From Marine Group III euryarchaeote CG-Bathy1 (GTDB lineage: Archaea; Thermoplasmatota; Poseidoniia; MGIII; CG-Epi1): a stretch of DNA of 39,939 bases. Shown here piece after piece: positions 8,460-16,609 of this stretch. Under the pieces are notes generated by a model, which saw nothing but the letters and a program-made list of their open reading frames with translations, ran no database searches and was not told where the DNA came from. The stretch lies in contig MIYU01000012.1 of the NCBI GenBank assembly GCA_001875425.1, positions 1 to 39,939 of the forward strand, given 5' to 3'. The position numbers and the translations under genes were made by a program. How positions within the stretch are numbered: position 1 is the first letter of the stretch; each line of letters opens with the position of its first letter.

Positions 8460-9461
8460 TCAATCATTCCAAACAAAATAGGTCGAATCGATATGATGGA
8501 GTGCGGAAATTGTTTCGCCCGACCAACCGTCTGGAGAACGTAAATCCTCTGTTTTCAAAGTAAACGGATTGAGAACCTGGAATTCCTGGTCACGTTGTGA
8601 AATTATCTGAACGTCCTCTGCTGGACCGACTATTGGGTATTTCTCGATTAGCTCTAATTCGGTCGATTCGCGAAGTTGTTTACCTGTGACTCTGGCAATA
8701 TCAGCTTTTCGTTTACGGATAGAGGTCACTTTCCAGATCTCATCATTTCTAGTGAAAAACTCGCCGACCAGAATACTTGGCAACCTAACTCCGAAAGTGT
8801 GTCTTAGTACATCACGCCCTAATTTCTTTCCAACGACTTTACGGGCCTCTTTTATTGAACCGCCGTAGGAATTAATCATCAAACGAGCGATTGTTCGGGC
8901 TTTATCTGTTGAAGATAGCTGAAAATCGTGACCGCCACGTACCGGTGCATCCATTGTTGAGAAAATCTCCGGTGGAGCGGAAGAGATCTCATTTCTAACC
9001 TTCTCAATTGCTGAAGCTAGAACACTTTTTCTTTTACTGCGTAATTGAAGTGTTGATTCGAAATATCCACCAGCTTGACGAGAACAATTTTCACAAACTT
9101 GAAACTTGACCAACATATCGATTTCTAATTTTGAACTGAGTGTGAATTCTGAAATTGAACCGGAGCATTCTGCAAAAATTTTGTATGAAGTTTCATCGAA
9201 TTTCTTAGTACTTAATGATAAATTGTGATTAGTACTATCTTTAAGCCACGATAGATTGTGAAGAAAGATATGTTCAACTGATTCTTTCATGTTCTGATGC
9301 CTATCCCAACGACCGGAGATATGACTGGCGAAACACCGTTTACAACATATTGACTTTACTGGAATAGGTATAGAAACCAAATCTGTTGATTCTGCAAAGC
9401 AGTCCTGGCATATCGAATCCAGAAGAGGGGGCTGATTACCACACTTAATGCAAGATTTCAC
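8460..9461 (-). CDS. NMD3-like protein
   Basis: About 333 residues. The N-terminus carries the four CxxC pairs of the NMD3 family: CIKCG, CQDC, CCKRC and later CENCS, forming zinc ribbons, followed by the 'GGYFESTLQLR' segment that is a hallmark of NMD3. In eukaryotes NMD3 is the 60S export adaptor; archaea have no nucleus, so an assembly or 50S-binding role is inferred. The start is either TTG 9464 or GTG 9461; I prefer GTG. It begins 20 bp after the fumarase stop on the same strand, so co-transcription with fumarase is likely. Confidence 0.88.
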   Translation of the reverse strand: MKSCIKCGNQPPLLDSICQDCFAESTDLVSIPIPVKSICCKRCFASHISGRWDRHQNMKESVEHIFLHNLSWLKDSTNHNLSLSTKKFDETSYKIFAECSGSISEFTLSSKLEIDMLVKFQVCENCSRQAGGYFESTLQLRSKRKSVLASAIEKVRNEISSAPPEIFSTMDAPVRGGHDFQLSSTDKARTIARLMINSYGGSIKEARKVVGKKLGRDVLRHTFGVRLPSILVGEFFTRNDEIWKVTSIRKRKADIARVTGKQLRESTELELIEKYPIVGPAEDVQIISQRDQEFQVLNPFTLKTEDLRSPDGWSGETISALHHIDSTYFVWND

Positions 9462-9481
9462 CAATGGCCAAAGCCTACTGT

Positions 9482-11158
9482 TTATGGAGTTTTTGTTTTT
9501 GAATCCGGTTCAGAAGTATTCGGTTCCAACATACTTGATGGATCCAAAATCTCTTCTAATTCCTCTCTAGACAGGTCCGTCTTATACTCGGCCACTTCGA
9601 TTACAGTTTTACCTGAAGAATGAGCCTCCTTCGCTATCTTTGCAGCCTCTACATATCCAATAACTGGGGCGAGTGCGGTTGCCAACATCAAACCGGAATG
9701 AAGTAATTCAGGACCTTTACTAGTTGCTTCAATTCCCTGTATACATTTCTCATCGAAAACTGCAGAAGATGAAGTTAGAAGATTGATAGATTGAAGAATG
9801 TTGTGTGCTGCAAATGGCAACATTGTATTAAGTTCGAAATAACCACCCTGTGCTGCCTGCAGCATAGCAGAATCACAAGCGATTACTTGTGAACAGGCCT
9901 GAATCAAAGCTTCAGGAATGACTGGATTGACTTTTCCTGGCATAATTGATGAACCGGGTTGAACTGCAGGTAGTTGTAATTCTGAAATACCGGCTCTGGG
10001 GCCTGATCCGAGCCATCTGATATCATTGGCAATCTTCTGCATACTAACTGCAGCACCTCTTAGAACTGAACTTGCAGCCAATGCACCATCTAATGTTGAT
10101 TGAGCTAGGAAATGATTGTCAGTTTCATGCACATCCACGCCGGCTAGCTCCGAAATAAAGGCACAGGTTAGAGCTGAAAAGTCACTGTGAGTGTTTACGC
10201 CTGTACCGACAGCAGTGCCGCCTAGTGCTAGAAGAGAAAGTTCATCTTGAACTAAGATTAAACGATCGATTGAGCGCTCAATTAATCCAGCATAGCCCTC
10301 GAATTCCTGACCTAAACGAATTGGAGTAGCATCCATTAGATGTGTACGGCCAGTTTTGACTATATCATGGAATTCATTCGACTTTTCAGTTAATGAATTC
10401 TGTAATTTTACTAATTGAGGTATTAATTTGTTCTGGATTTGAAAAAGAGCAGAGAGATGAATTGCAGAAGGTATGACATCGTTTGAAGATTGGCCTTGAT
10501 TAACGTGATCATTTGGATGAATTTCTAATCCTGAATCTTTTGAAGCTAATCTGGCTATGACTTCGTTCGCATTCATGTTTGAAGAAGTTCCAGAACCTGT
10601 TTGAAATACGTCAATTGGAAAATGTTCATCGTGTTCACCCTCTGCTACAGATATTGAAGCTGTAACGATTGCTTCGCTAATATCGTCGGGAATGATGCCT
10701 AATTTACTGTTAGATTTAGCCGCGGCAGCTTTTATCAGTCCTAAAGAACGGATAAATGAGCGAGGCATTCTGAGACCGCTTACTGGAAAGTTTAGAACTG
10801 CCCTTTGAGTGCTAGCACCCCATAATGCAGTCTCGGGAACATCCATAGTTCCCATTGTATCCTTCTCCTTACGAGTGTAAACATCCCCAGGTAAGGATCC
10901 TGCCATAGAAACATCAGAATCGCCCTCTTGACTCGCAATTATCTTAGCTGCTGCATCTCTAAGACGTTCCTTACGATGTGTGGGGCATTCAAAGATACCG
11001 TAATCTGGAAATTTCACATACCCTGAATTCAAATCATCCAATAAAACTTGTAACATACTGTTCAATGAGAGGTCTGCATAGCATTTTGTAGAATAATCCT
11101 TCAACATTTTGTTGACATTTTTGGTTACCCTTATAGTTGTATAGGATTTATCGGCCAT
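9482..11158 (-). CDS. fumC: Class II fumarate hydratase with an N-terminal ribbon-helix-helix-like extension
   Basis: Interconverts fumarate and malate in the TCA cycle. 558 residues, about 95 more than ordinary FumC. From about residue 93 on it is a standard class II fumarase: RKEKDTMG, WGASTQRAV, FQTGSGTSSNMNANE, a TGRTHLMDATP catalytic-His segment, and the family signature GSSIMPGKVNP. The extra N-terminus starts with a beta-strand-like TTIRVTK followed by two predicted helices (NVNKMLKDYSTK and LSLNSMLQVLLDDL), the layout of ribbon-helix-helix DNA-binding domains. A linker with ECPTHRKERLRDAA follows. The frame is continuous from ATG 11158, which is about 25 nt from the TATA box at 11178-11187, so the extension is not a start error. 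Palindromic boxes lie just upstream. Confidence 0.9.
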   Translation of the reverse strand: MADKSYTTIRVTKNVNKMLKDYSTKCYADLSLNSMLQVLLDDLNSGYVKFPDYGIFECPTHRKERLRDAAAKIIASQEGDSDVSMAGSLPGDVYTRKEKDTMGTMDVPETALWGASTQRAVLNFPVSGLRMPRSFIRSLGLIKAAAAKSNSKLGIIPDDISEAIVTASISVAEGEHDEHFPIDVFQTGSGTSSNMNANEVIARLASKDSGLEIHPNDHVNQGQSSNDVIPSAIHLSALFQIQNKLIPQLVKLQNSLTEKSNEFHDIVKTGRTHLMDATPIRLGQEFEGYAGLIERSIDRLILVQDELSLLALGGTAVGTGVNTHSDFSALTCAFISELAGVDVHETDNHFLAQSTLDGALAASSVLRGAAVSMQKIANDIRWLGSGPRAGISELQLPAVQPGSSIMPGKVNPVIPEALIQACSQVIACDSAMLQAAQGGYFELNTMLPFAAHNILQSINLLTSSSAVFDEKCIQGIEATSKGPELLHSGLMLATALAPVIGYVEAAKIAKEAHSSGKTVIEVAEYKTDLSREELEEILDPSSMLEPNTSEPDSKTKTP

Positions 11159-11177
11159 ATATCGTCTTAAAACTGAC

Positions 11178-11187
11178 TATATATAAA
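11178..11187 (-). promoter_or_regulatory. TATA box of the fumarase gene
   Basis: On the minus strand it reads TTTATATATA, centred about 25 nt from the ATG at 11158, as expected for a leaderless archaeal transcript. The adjoining upstream bases, where TFB contacts the BRE, are already part of the repeat box at 11188-11195. Confidence 0.6.
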
Positions 11188-11234
11188 TGTATGCATTATG
11201 TATATATTAGATAGATGTATACAAAATGTATACA
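11188..11234. promoter_or_regulatory. Putative operator: two pairs of 8-bp palindromic boxes
   Basis: Four near-identical 8-mers occur in 47 bp: TGTATGCA (11188-11195), TGTATATA (11199-11206), TGTATACA (11216-11223) and TGTATACA (11227-11234). Within each pair the boxes are 11 bp apart start to start, one helical turn. The two pairs are 28 bp apart. TGTATACA is itself a perfect palindrome. The first pair touches the fumarase TATA box; the last box ends directly before the stop codon of the aldo/keto reductase gene. Tandem short palindromes at helical spacing are typical of ribbon-helix-helix regulators such as MetJ. Binding by the fumarase N-terminus is my inference. Confidence 0.6.
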
Positions 11235-12071
11235 CTAAGTTGGTGCATATGGGGGTGGATTTGATGGATTCCAGCAAGTAATATAGGCCTCATCAAGGCT
11301 ATCTAACTCAGACATGACCGAAGAAGGTATATCGAAACTAAAAACATCGAAGTTTTCACCTATCCTGCCTTTATTGATTGATTTTGGTAAAGGAATCATC
11401 CCGTGTTGAATAGCCCATCTGATCAAAATCTGTGCAGGAGTGACATTGAGCTGATTAGCTATCTTAACTAATCTGGGTTCTTCGAGTTTTTTGCCGTGTG
11501 CTAAGGGGCTGTACGCTTCAAGTAGTATATTTTCAGAGTTGCAGTAAGTCAAAAGCTCCTGTTGAAAGTGATAAGGATGTAATTCCACCTGATTTATTGC
11601 TGGAATGATGTTACAAGATTCCTTAAGCTCTTCTAAATGCTCTATCGTAAAGTTACTAACCCCTATAGAACGGCATTTGCCTTCCTCTTTTAGAACCTCA
11701 AGCGCTTTCCAAGCATCTACACGTTTGTCTTTGAGAGGCCAATGAATAAGATAGAGATTTATGTAACCGATATCTAATCTTTTGAGACTTTTATTACAGG
11801 CTTCGATAGCACTTTCGAACCCTTCGTCCTGATATCTTAACTTAGTTGTCACGAAGATATCTTCTCTATTAACGTTCGAGTCTCGAACAGCTCTACCGAC
11901 ATCTTCTTCGTTTCCATATGCTCGGGCAGTATCGATATGACGATACCCCAATTCCAAAGAATCTAAAACTGCTTGATATGTAACTTCTCCAGGTTCTGAC
12001 TTCCAAGTACCTAGACCTACTGCTGGTATCTCAAAACCGTCATTCATTTTAAAAAAAGATTGAGAAGGCAC
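11235..12071 (-). CDS. Aldo/keto reductase
   Basis: NADPH-dependent carbonyl reductase of the AKR superfamily (TIM barrel). 278 residues. The catalytic tetrad is visible: Asp47 and Tyr52 (HIDTARAYGNE), Lys77 (TTKLRY) and His110 (LIHWPL). The cofactor end has IPLPKSINKGRIGEN. The sequence resembles 2,5-diketo-gluconate reductase-like/prostaglandin F synthase-like prokaryotic AKRs; the substrate is not predictable. The start is GTG at 12071, with a weak TATA-like element about 27 nt upstream; an internal ATG at 12047 would also give a complete barrel. It lies upstream of fumarase on the same strand, but the fumarase gene has its own promoter. Confidence 0.9.
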   Translation of the reverse strand: MPSQSFFKMNDGFEIPAVGLGTWKSEPGEVTYQAVLDSLELGYRHIDTARAYGNEEDVGRAVRDSNVNREDIFVTTKLRYQDEGFESAIEACNKSLKRLDIGYINLYLIHWPLKDKRVDAWKALEVLKEEGKCRSIGVSNFTIEHLEELKESCNIIPAINQVELHPYHFQQELLTYCNSENILLEAYSPLAHGKKLEEPRLVKIANQLNVTPAQILIRWAIQHGMIPLPKSINKGRIGENFDVFSFDIPSSVMSELDSLDEAYITCWNPSNPPPYAPT

Positions 12072-12094
12072 ATTCTAAGGAATAAGCTATGGGA

Positions 12095-12883
12095 CTAAAT
12101 ATCTATCATATCCAACAGATTATTGTGACATTTATCATTACTAGCCAGACTACAAGCAGAATAGAGAGGATTGGAATCGGAATCCAACGACATAACCTTC
12201 CCTCCAGCCTCTCTAACGAGTAATATCCCTGCTGCGAGATCCCAAGGCTTCGCCCCTGCAACCAAATATGCATCTAAACGTCCTGAAGCTACGTAAGCTA
12301 AATCTAAAGCTGCAGAGCCTGTCCTTCTTACTGACTGAGATTTTTTAGAGAGAATTGAGAAAGAATTAAGAATATTTTTGAATAAGACAGTATCTCTCTG
12401 ATATGGAAATCCAGCAGAAATTAAACAATCACTAATTTCGATATTTGAAGAGACTTCTAACTTGCGAGGATCACTTTCATCATTTAAATTAGAGAGAAAG
12501 GCGCCCTTTTTTGATTCAGAATAGAAAAGTTCATTTCGAATGGGATCTGCTATAACTCCAAGTAATGGTAGATCATCTAAAACTAAAGCTATACTAACAC
12601 AAAAATGAGAAAACTGATGTGAAAAATTAGTAGTGCCGTCTAAAGGATCGATTATCCAACGTGGATTTCCAGGAATCTCAGTACCCTCTTCTGATAAGAT
12701 ACCGAAATTTGGAGTTGAAGATTTTAAAAAATCGACCACTGCCTTTTCACACTTAGGATCTGTTTCAGTCAATAAATCAAATTCTGATTTGTGCTCTATT
12801 ATTTTTGGAGATTTGTACCCTTCTAAAATAATATTAGCTGCAATTTTAGCAGCTTCAATGGCAAATCTTAATTCGTTTGACAA
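12095..12883 (-). CDS. Inositol monophosphatase / fructose-1,6-bisphosphatase family phosphatase
   Basis: 262 residues. Li+-sensitive Mg2+-dependent phosphatase fold: the metal-binding motifs SEEGTE (Glu65/66), DPLDGTTNF (Asp79, Asp82) and WDLAAG near 213 are all present. Archaeal members often act on both inositol-1-phosphate and fructose-1,6-bisphosphate, so the role could be gluconeogenesis or inositol-lipid synthesis. The only plausible start in frame is TTG at 12883, which places the first 16 bases inside the end of purQ, so the genes are translationally coupled or at least co-transcribed. Confidence 0.9.
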   Translation of the reverse strand: MSNELRFAIEAAKIAANIILEGYKSPKIIEHKSEFDLLTETDPKCEKAVVDFLKSSTPNFGILSEEGTEIPGNPRWIIDPLDGTTNFSHQFSHFCVSIALVLDDLPLLGVIADPIRNELFYSESKKGAFLSNLNDESDPRKLEVSSNIEISDCLISAGFPYQRDTVLFKNILNSFSILSKKSQSVRRTGSAALDLAYVASGRLDAYLVAGAKPWDLAAGILLVREAGGKVMSLDSDSNPLYSACSLASNDKCHNNLLDMIDI

Positions 12884-13695
12884 AGAAAGTCCACCACTGA
12901 TTCAAAGAGAGGTCTGCCGTCTCCGGGACCGTCTGGATTTATTCCCTTGGAGGTCCAATCTGTGTGTTGCCATCCGTGAAAAACTCTTTCAGGATGAGGC
13001 ATCAGACCTAGAACATTGCCTCTTCGATTAGTAATTCCTGCAATATTATTGGGAGCACCATTTGGATTCCAAGGATAGCCTGCATCAGTATCGCCAGATG
13101 AATCAGAATACCTGAATGCCACTTGTCCATTCTCTTCTAGTTCATTTAATTTATCTGTAGAAAGTTGAAGTTTTCCTTCAGCGTGAGCACAAGGAAAAGA
13201 GACCAGTTGATTAGTTTCATATTTACTAGTAAAAAGAGAGCTGTTTGCAACCGTTAGATAAGTTGGTCTGCATTCGAACCTACTAGAAGAATTAGTGTGT
13301 AAAACCGCCTCTGGCGCATCACTTATACCGGAATCGGTACCTGGAAGTGCTCCTAACTCGACTAAAATCTGAAACCCATTACAAACTCCTAAAATGGGCT
13401 TATTTTGATTTATATACTCATCGACTTGAGTTTTTAATCTAGACCTTATTCTCGCAGCAAAGATAGCTCCGGCCCTTACATAGTCACCAGAAGAGAAACC
13501 GCCGGGAAAATATAATGCATCATAATCACTTAAATTGACTTGTGGAGAAGTGGAAGTTTCACCTAATAATTGTTTTAGATGTATCTTCTCTGCTTTGCAG
13601 CCCAAACTGCTGAAAGCAGCAGCTGATTCGTCCTCGCAGTTTGTACCTTCTATTCTGATAACTCCAACTTTCAAATCTGAAGGTTTGTTAGGCAT
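12868..13695 (-). CDS. purQ: Phosphoribosylformylglycinamidine synthase, glutaminase subunit
   Basis: Supplies ammonia for the FGAM synthase step of purine synthesis, working with PurL and PurS, which are not in the window. 275 residues from ATG 13695. Class I glutamine amidotransferase features: the FPGGFSSGDYVRAG loop, the nucleophile Cys in ILGVCNGFQ (about residue 105) and the His/Glu pair in MPHPERVFHGW. A TTG at 13719 would add eight residues, but a TATA-like ATTTAATTTATT about 28 nt before the ATG makes 13695 the better start. Longer than many ~225-residue PurQ proteins but within the range seen. Confidence 0.93.
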   Translation of the reverse strand: MPNKPSDLKVGVIRIEGTNCEDESAAAFSSLGCKAEKIHLKQLLGETSTSPQVNLSDYDALYFPGGFSSGDYVRAGAIFAARIRSRLKTQVDEYINQNKPILGVCNGFQILVELGALPGTDSGISDAPEAVLHTNSSSRFECRPTYLTVANSSLFTSKYETNQLVSFPCAHAEGKLQLSTDKLNELEENGQVAFRYSDSSGDTDAGYPWNPNGAPNNIAGITNRRGNVLGLMPHPERVFHGWQHTDWTSKGINPDGPGDGRPLFESVVDFLCQTN

Positions 13696-13753
13696 TGACT
13701 GGTTAAAGAAAACAGGCAATAAATTAAATGGTATCGAAAAGAGATAAAATAAT

Positions 13754-14164
13754 CTATTCCAAATCTGGGAAAAAGATACCTAATTCGCGTTCGGCACTTG
13801 GAACGCTATCTGACCCGTGAACGATATTCTCGTCTATTGCCAAACCGAAATCACCACGTATTGTTCCTGGTGCAGCCTCTAAAGGATCTGTTGCACCGAT
13901 TAATTTACGTGCTAATTTAACTGAATTGGGACCTTCCCAAGCTGTGGCAACTACTGAACCGGAATGAATGTAATCGAGTAGTTTTTGATAAAATGGTTTT
14001 CCATCGTGTTCGGCATAAAGGGCAGAAGAGATATCGGAAGTAACGGTCAATCTTCTCATTGCCACCATTGACAAACCTGAATCCTCAAAACGAGACAATA
14101 TTTTACCGACTAAACCCCTTCTAACTGCATCTGGTTTAATCATTACAAAGGTTCTTTCTGACAT
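13754..14164 (-). CDS. ndk: Nucleoside diphosphate kinase
   Basis: Equalises NTP and NDP pools through a phospho-histidine intermediate. 136 residues. The catalytic histidine is His116 in NIVHGSDS, followed by SAERELGIFF. The N-terminal TFVMIKPDAV strand and the FYQKLLDYIHSGSVVA segment are standard. It is the last gene of the L7Ae-S28e-L24e-Ndk series, a well-known archaeal arrangement; each gene is 0-5 nt from the next. Confidence 0.96.
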   Translation of the reverse strand: MSERTFVMIKPDAVRRGLVGKILSRFEDSGLSMVAMRRLTVTSDISSALYAEHDGKPFYQKLLDYIHSGSVVATAWEGPNSVKLARKLIGATDPLEAAPGTIRGDFGLAIDENIVHGSDSVPSAERELGIFFPDLE

Positions 14165-14168
14165 TTAT

Positions 14169-14363
14169 CTAATTTGATTTCTTCTTTTTATGAGCAGTAT
14201 CTGTCCACTCAGTACGTGCAGGATTTCGGCCCAGATTTAACATATTCTTACGAGCTTTTGAGTTGATAAAATGTAATACTTGACCATTCTTCTTAACGTA
14301 AATAGATCCGGTTCCTGGAGGAATTATTTTACCTGTAAAAGAACAAACACGTTTTTCTGCCAT
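14169..14363 (-). CDS. rpl24e: 50S ribosomal protein L24e lacking most zinc ligands
   Basis: 64 residues, recognised by the PPGTGSIYVKKNG core, the SKARKN segment and its place between S28e and Ndk. In the usual archaeal protein a zinc ribbon is formed by CSFC near the start and CSSKC after the third strand. Here only Cys7 is left: the positions of the other three are Thr10, Ile33 and Ala37. So this is a zinc-free ('C-minus') version. It probably still folds because hydrophobic residues replace the ligands. The tail is basic (KKKK). Confidence 0.93.
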   Translation of the reverse strand: MAEKRVCSFTGKIIPPGTGSIYVKKNGQVLHFINSKARKNMLNLGRNPARTEWTDTAHKKKKSN

Positions 14364-14366
14364 GGC

Positions 14367-14573
14367 TTAACGTCTCTCCAATGATTTTGCCTCTCTGGAA
14401 GAATCCATGAGCAATAATACATCTCCAATTGAAATTGGACCTGTAACGTTTCTTTTGATTATACGGCCTTTATCGTTTCCGTCTAAAACTCTAACTTTGA
14501 CCATCTGAGCTTCACCCCTCATGCCAGTTCTATGCATTATCTCTTTGACTTCGGCGGGGACTCCGTCTACCAT
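14367..14573 (-). CDS. rps28e: 30S ribosomal protein S28e
   Basis: 68 residues, the normal length. The OB-fold core VPAEVKEIMHRTGMRGE, then VRVLDGNDKGRIIKRNV and the conserved C-terminal LMDSSREAKSLERR, is diagnostic of S28e. The ATG overlaps the TAA stop of L7Ae by one base, so the two are translationally coupled. Confidence 0.96.
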   Translation of the reverse strand: MVDGVPAEVKEIMHRTGMRGEAQMVKVRVLDGNDKGRIIKRNVTGPISIGDVLLLMDSSREAKSLERR

Positions 14574-14935
14574 TATTCTTTCCTCGCCTCAGTTATAGCC
14601 TTAGTAATCTCATCCAAAGCCCCTTTCTTCTTACCTATATCTACAATAGTTACGGCAGAAGTTGATACTTTCAATCCTGAAGCTTTACCTAATTCTTCCT
14701 TTGAAGGAACGAATGTATAGAATACTACTTTTTCATCACATAACATAGGTATGTGAGCGAGTATTTCTGGTGGCGATACATCTTCTGCTAAGACCACTAA
14801 TTGTGCTTGAGAACGCTCTACGAGTTTTGTTACTTCGTTAGCGCCTCTTCTGAGCTTGCCTTCGTCTCTAGCTGTCTCAACGGCCAGATAGACTTTCTCT
14901 ACGAGTTCTTTTGGTACTTCATATGTTACGAACAT
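14573..14935 (-). CDS. rpl7ae: Ribosomal protein L7Ae (kink-turn binding protein)
   Basis: 120 residues. Binds kink-turns in 23S rRNA, box C/D and H/ACA guide RNAs and RNase P RNA in archaea. The RNA-binding stretch KLRRGANEVTKLVERS and the LVVLAEDVSPPEI and IPMLCDEKVVFYTF segments are hallmarks of the family. First gene of the L7Ae-S28e-L24e-Ndk operon. A TATA-like GATATAAATC at 14953-14962 is about 23 nt upstream; a GAGGTG at 14942-14947 could be a Shine-Dalgarno sequence if transcription starts earlier. It would be the expected partner of the kink-loops in the RNA at 17115-17302. Confidence 0.96.
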   Translation of the reverse strand: MFVTYEVPKELVEKVYLAVETARDEGKLRRGANEVTKLVERSQAQLVVLAEDVSPPEILAHIPMLCDEKVVFYTFVPSKEELGKASGLKVSTSAVTIVDIGKKKGALDEITKAITEARKE

Positions 14936-15010
14936 TTTTTACACCTCATTCTGATTTATATCTTCATTATTCACTGGTGCTTATCAAAGCTTTTTGGCAC
15001 CTAGGCCCCA

Positions 15011-15018
15011 CTATATAA
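15011..15018 (+). promoter_or_regulatory. TATA box of cutA
   Basis: CTATATAA, centred about 27 nt before the ATG at 15042; it sets the start of cutA and implies a leaderless transcript. No Shine-Dalgarno sequence is visible. Confidence 0.55.
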
Positions 15019-15041
15019 ACATACATGAAAAGTGGGTAAAT

Positions 15042-15344
15042 ATGGGAATAACGGTTTACACCACTACACCAGATAGAGAGACTGCAAAAAAAATATCAGA
15101 AGGGAGTGTGGAAAATGGATTGGCTGCTTGCTGTAATTTTTGGCCTATTGAAACTGTTTACAAGTGGGAAAATAAGTTGAAGGAAGGAACTGAATATATT
15201 GTATTTTTGAAGACAACAAAGAAAAAATACAAAGAATTAGAAAAATGGATATCTAAAGAACATCCATACAGTATGGCAGCTATCGTTGCAATACCGTGGG
15301 AAGATTCGTATGAACCTTACAGAAAATGGGTAGAGGAATCTTAA
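15042..15344 (+). CDS. cutA: CutA1-like protein
   Basis: 100 residues, a trimeric ferredoxin-like protein named after divalent-cation tolerance; its molecular role remains unclear even in model organisms. Family features: VYTTTPDRETAKKI near the start, the CCN in GLAACCNFWPIETVYKWENK, and the C-terminal HPYSMAAIVAIPW followed by Y..W. The ATG at 15042 gives the usual length and lies about 27 nt from a TATA box CTATATAA (15011-15018). A TTG at 14994 would add 16 residues unlike the family. Confidence 0.92.
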   Translation: MGITVYTTTPDRETAKKISEGSVENGLAACCNFWPIETVYKWENKLKEGTEYIVFLKTTKKKYKELEKWISKEHPYSMAAIVAIPWEDSYEPYRKWVEES

Positions 15345-15346
15345 AA

Positions 15347-15649
15347 TTAGTTGATTTTTTCTAAAATTCTCCTAGTAGCACTAAATTTATCTCCAAAGCG
15401 ATCGATTCCTTTTTGTCTCATAATTTCTGCATTGTTAGTAAAATAAGAATCTAAAGCGGCTTTATTGGAAACGGAATAATGTATAGTTAATGCAAAAGAA
15501 TCTGAAGAAGTAAAACTTTCTTTGTATATTTTTGCCGAATCGAAACCATCTATGTCTAAAATTTCAGAAATATGAATATCTAACCAAGAGAGATAATCAT
15601 CCAATATATCTAAAGAAACTTGAATATTGACTTCGTAGATTAGTGACAT
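15347..15649 (-). CDS. DUF4286-like small protein
   Basis: 100 residues. It resembles the DUF4286 family: YEVNIQVSLDILDDYLSWLDIH at the start, a ferredoxin-like beta-alpha-beta pattern, and the C-terminal RFGDKFSATRRIL. Function of the family is not known; the fold suggests a small dimeric alpha/beta barrel. It is immediately downstream of ftsY (stop of ftsY at 15650) and convergent with cutA. The recognition rests on memory of the family pattern, so moderate certainty. Confidence 0.7.
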   Translation of the reverse strand: MSLIYEVNIQVSLDILDDYLSWLDIHISEILDIDGFDSAKIYKESFTSSDSFALTIHYSVSNKAALDSYFTNNAEIMRQKGIDRFGDKFSATRRILEKIN

Positions 15650-16609
15650 CTATTGTGCAAAAATACGCTCGACGATCCAAGCAGAATCGAATGGCATGAG
15701 ATCCTCATAATCTTGACCGATACCGACGAATGCTATTGGTTTATCTATAGTACTTGAGATACTGAGAGCAGCTCCGCCTTTGGCATCTACATCTAATTTA
15801 GTAAGTATAACTGCATCGAGACCTATAGCTTCATTGAATTTACGGGCCTGTTCTACGGCATCATTACCTGCTAAAGAATCACCTACAAAGATAAAGAAAT
15901 CTGGACTAGCAACACGTTTTATTTTTTTCATTTCATCCATGAGATTTGTGTTTGTTTGCATTCTACCGGCAGTATCTACTAAAACAATATCCAATCCTTT
16001 TGATTTTGCATGTTCGATTGCATCGAAGGCTACAGCTGCTGGATCACCACCCTGCTCATGTGCTATTAATTTACAATTTAGATTTTCGGAATGAGTACGT
16101 AGCTGTTCGATTGCGCCTGCTCTGAACGTATCGGCTGCTGCTAAAACTACGCTTTTATTATTAGATTGAAGCCAATGTGTTAAGCGTGCGATTGCTGTTG
16201 TTTTTCCAGTTCCGTTTACACCAACGAATGCAATAACTAATGGTTTTTTATCAGATTCGAGAAATGTTTTTTGATTGAAATCATTTTTGGAAAGAATTTC
16301 TACTAAACTTGCTTTTAGAGCAGTTTCGATAGTGGATAAAATATCTTTTTTGGAAGAGACCCGCAGTCCCACCAATCTCTCTTTTAGATTTGCACGAATG
16401 AGTTCTATAGTTTCTAATGAGACGTCTGATTCTAACATTGCCAATTCTAAATCCCAAAATAGATTTTCTAGATGAGACTCCTTGATTAATGACCCCGTTT
16501 CTCTCTCTTCTGGGGTGAATTTTTCGTATTCTAGATTCAAATCTGTTTCTAAATCATCAGAAGCCTTTTTTTTGGCTCCGAAAAGTTTTTCTCTTAATGA
16601 TTTGAACAT
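15650..16609 (-). CDS. ftsY: Signal recognition particle receptor FtsY
   Basis: GTPase that docks SRP-ribosome complexes at the membrane. 319 residues: a short acidic N-terminal part (to about 40), the four-helix N domain (about 45-115) and the G domain with P-loop GVNGTGKTT (130-138), the DTFRAGAIEQL motif (160-170), DTAGRM (212-217) and TKLD (about 271-274) followed by the FtsY/SRP54 motif DAKGGAAL. No transmembrane segment; the terminal phenylalanine-rich helix (MFKSLREKLFG) may help membrane binding. The ATG overlaps the pfdA stop by one base; pfdA-ftsY adjacency is conserved in archaea. Confidence 0.96.
   Translation of the reverse strand: MFKSLREKLFGAKKKASDDLETDLNLEYEKFTPEERETGSLIKESHLENLFWDLELAMLESDVSLETIELIRANLKERLVGLRVSSKKDILSTIETALKASLVEILSKNDFNQKTFLESDKKPLVIAFVGVNGTGKTTAIARLTHWLQSNNKSVVLAAADTFRAGAIEQLRTHSENLNCKLIAHEQGGDPAAVAFDAIEHAKSKGLDIVLVDTAGRMQTNTNLMDEMKKIKRVASPDFFIFVGDSLAGNDAVEQARKFNEAIGLDAVILTKLDVDAKGGAALSISSTIDKPIAFVGIGQDYEDLMPFDSAWIVERIFAQ

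Noticed and set aside
14994-15041. Extended N-terminus of CutA from TTG 14994
   Set aside because: The extra 16 residues are unlike the family and the TATA box would fall inside the coding region.
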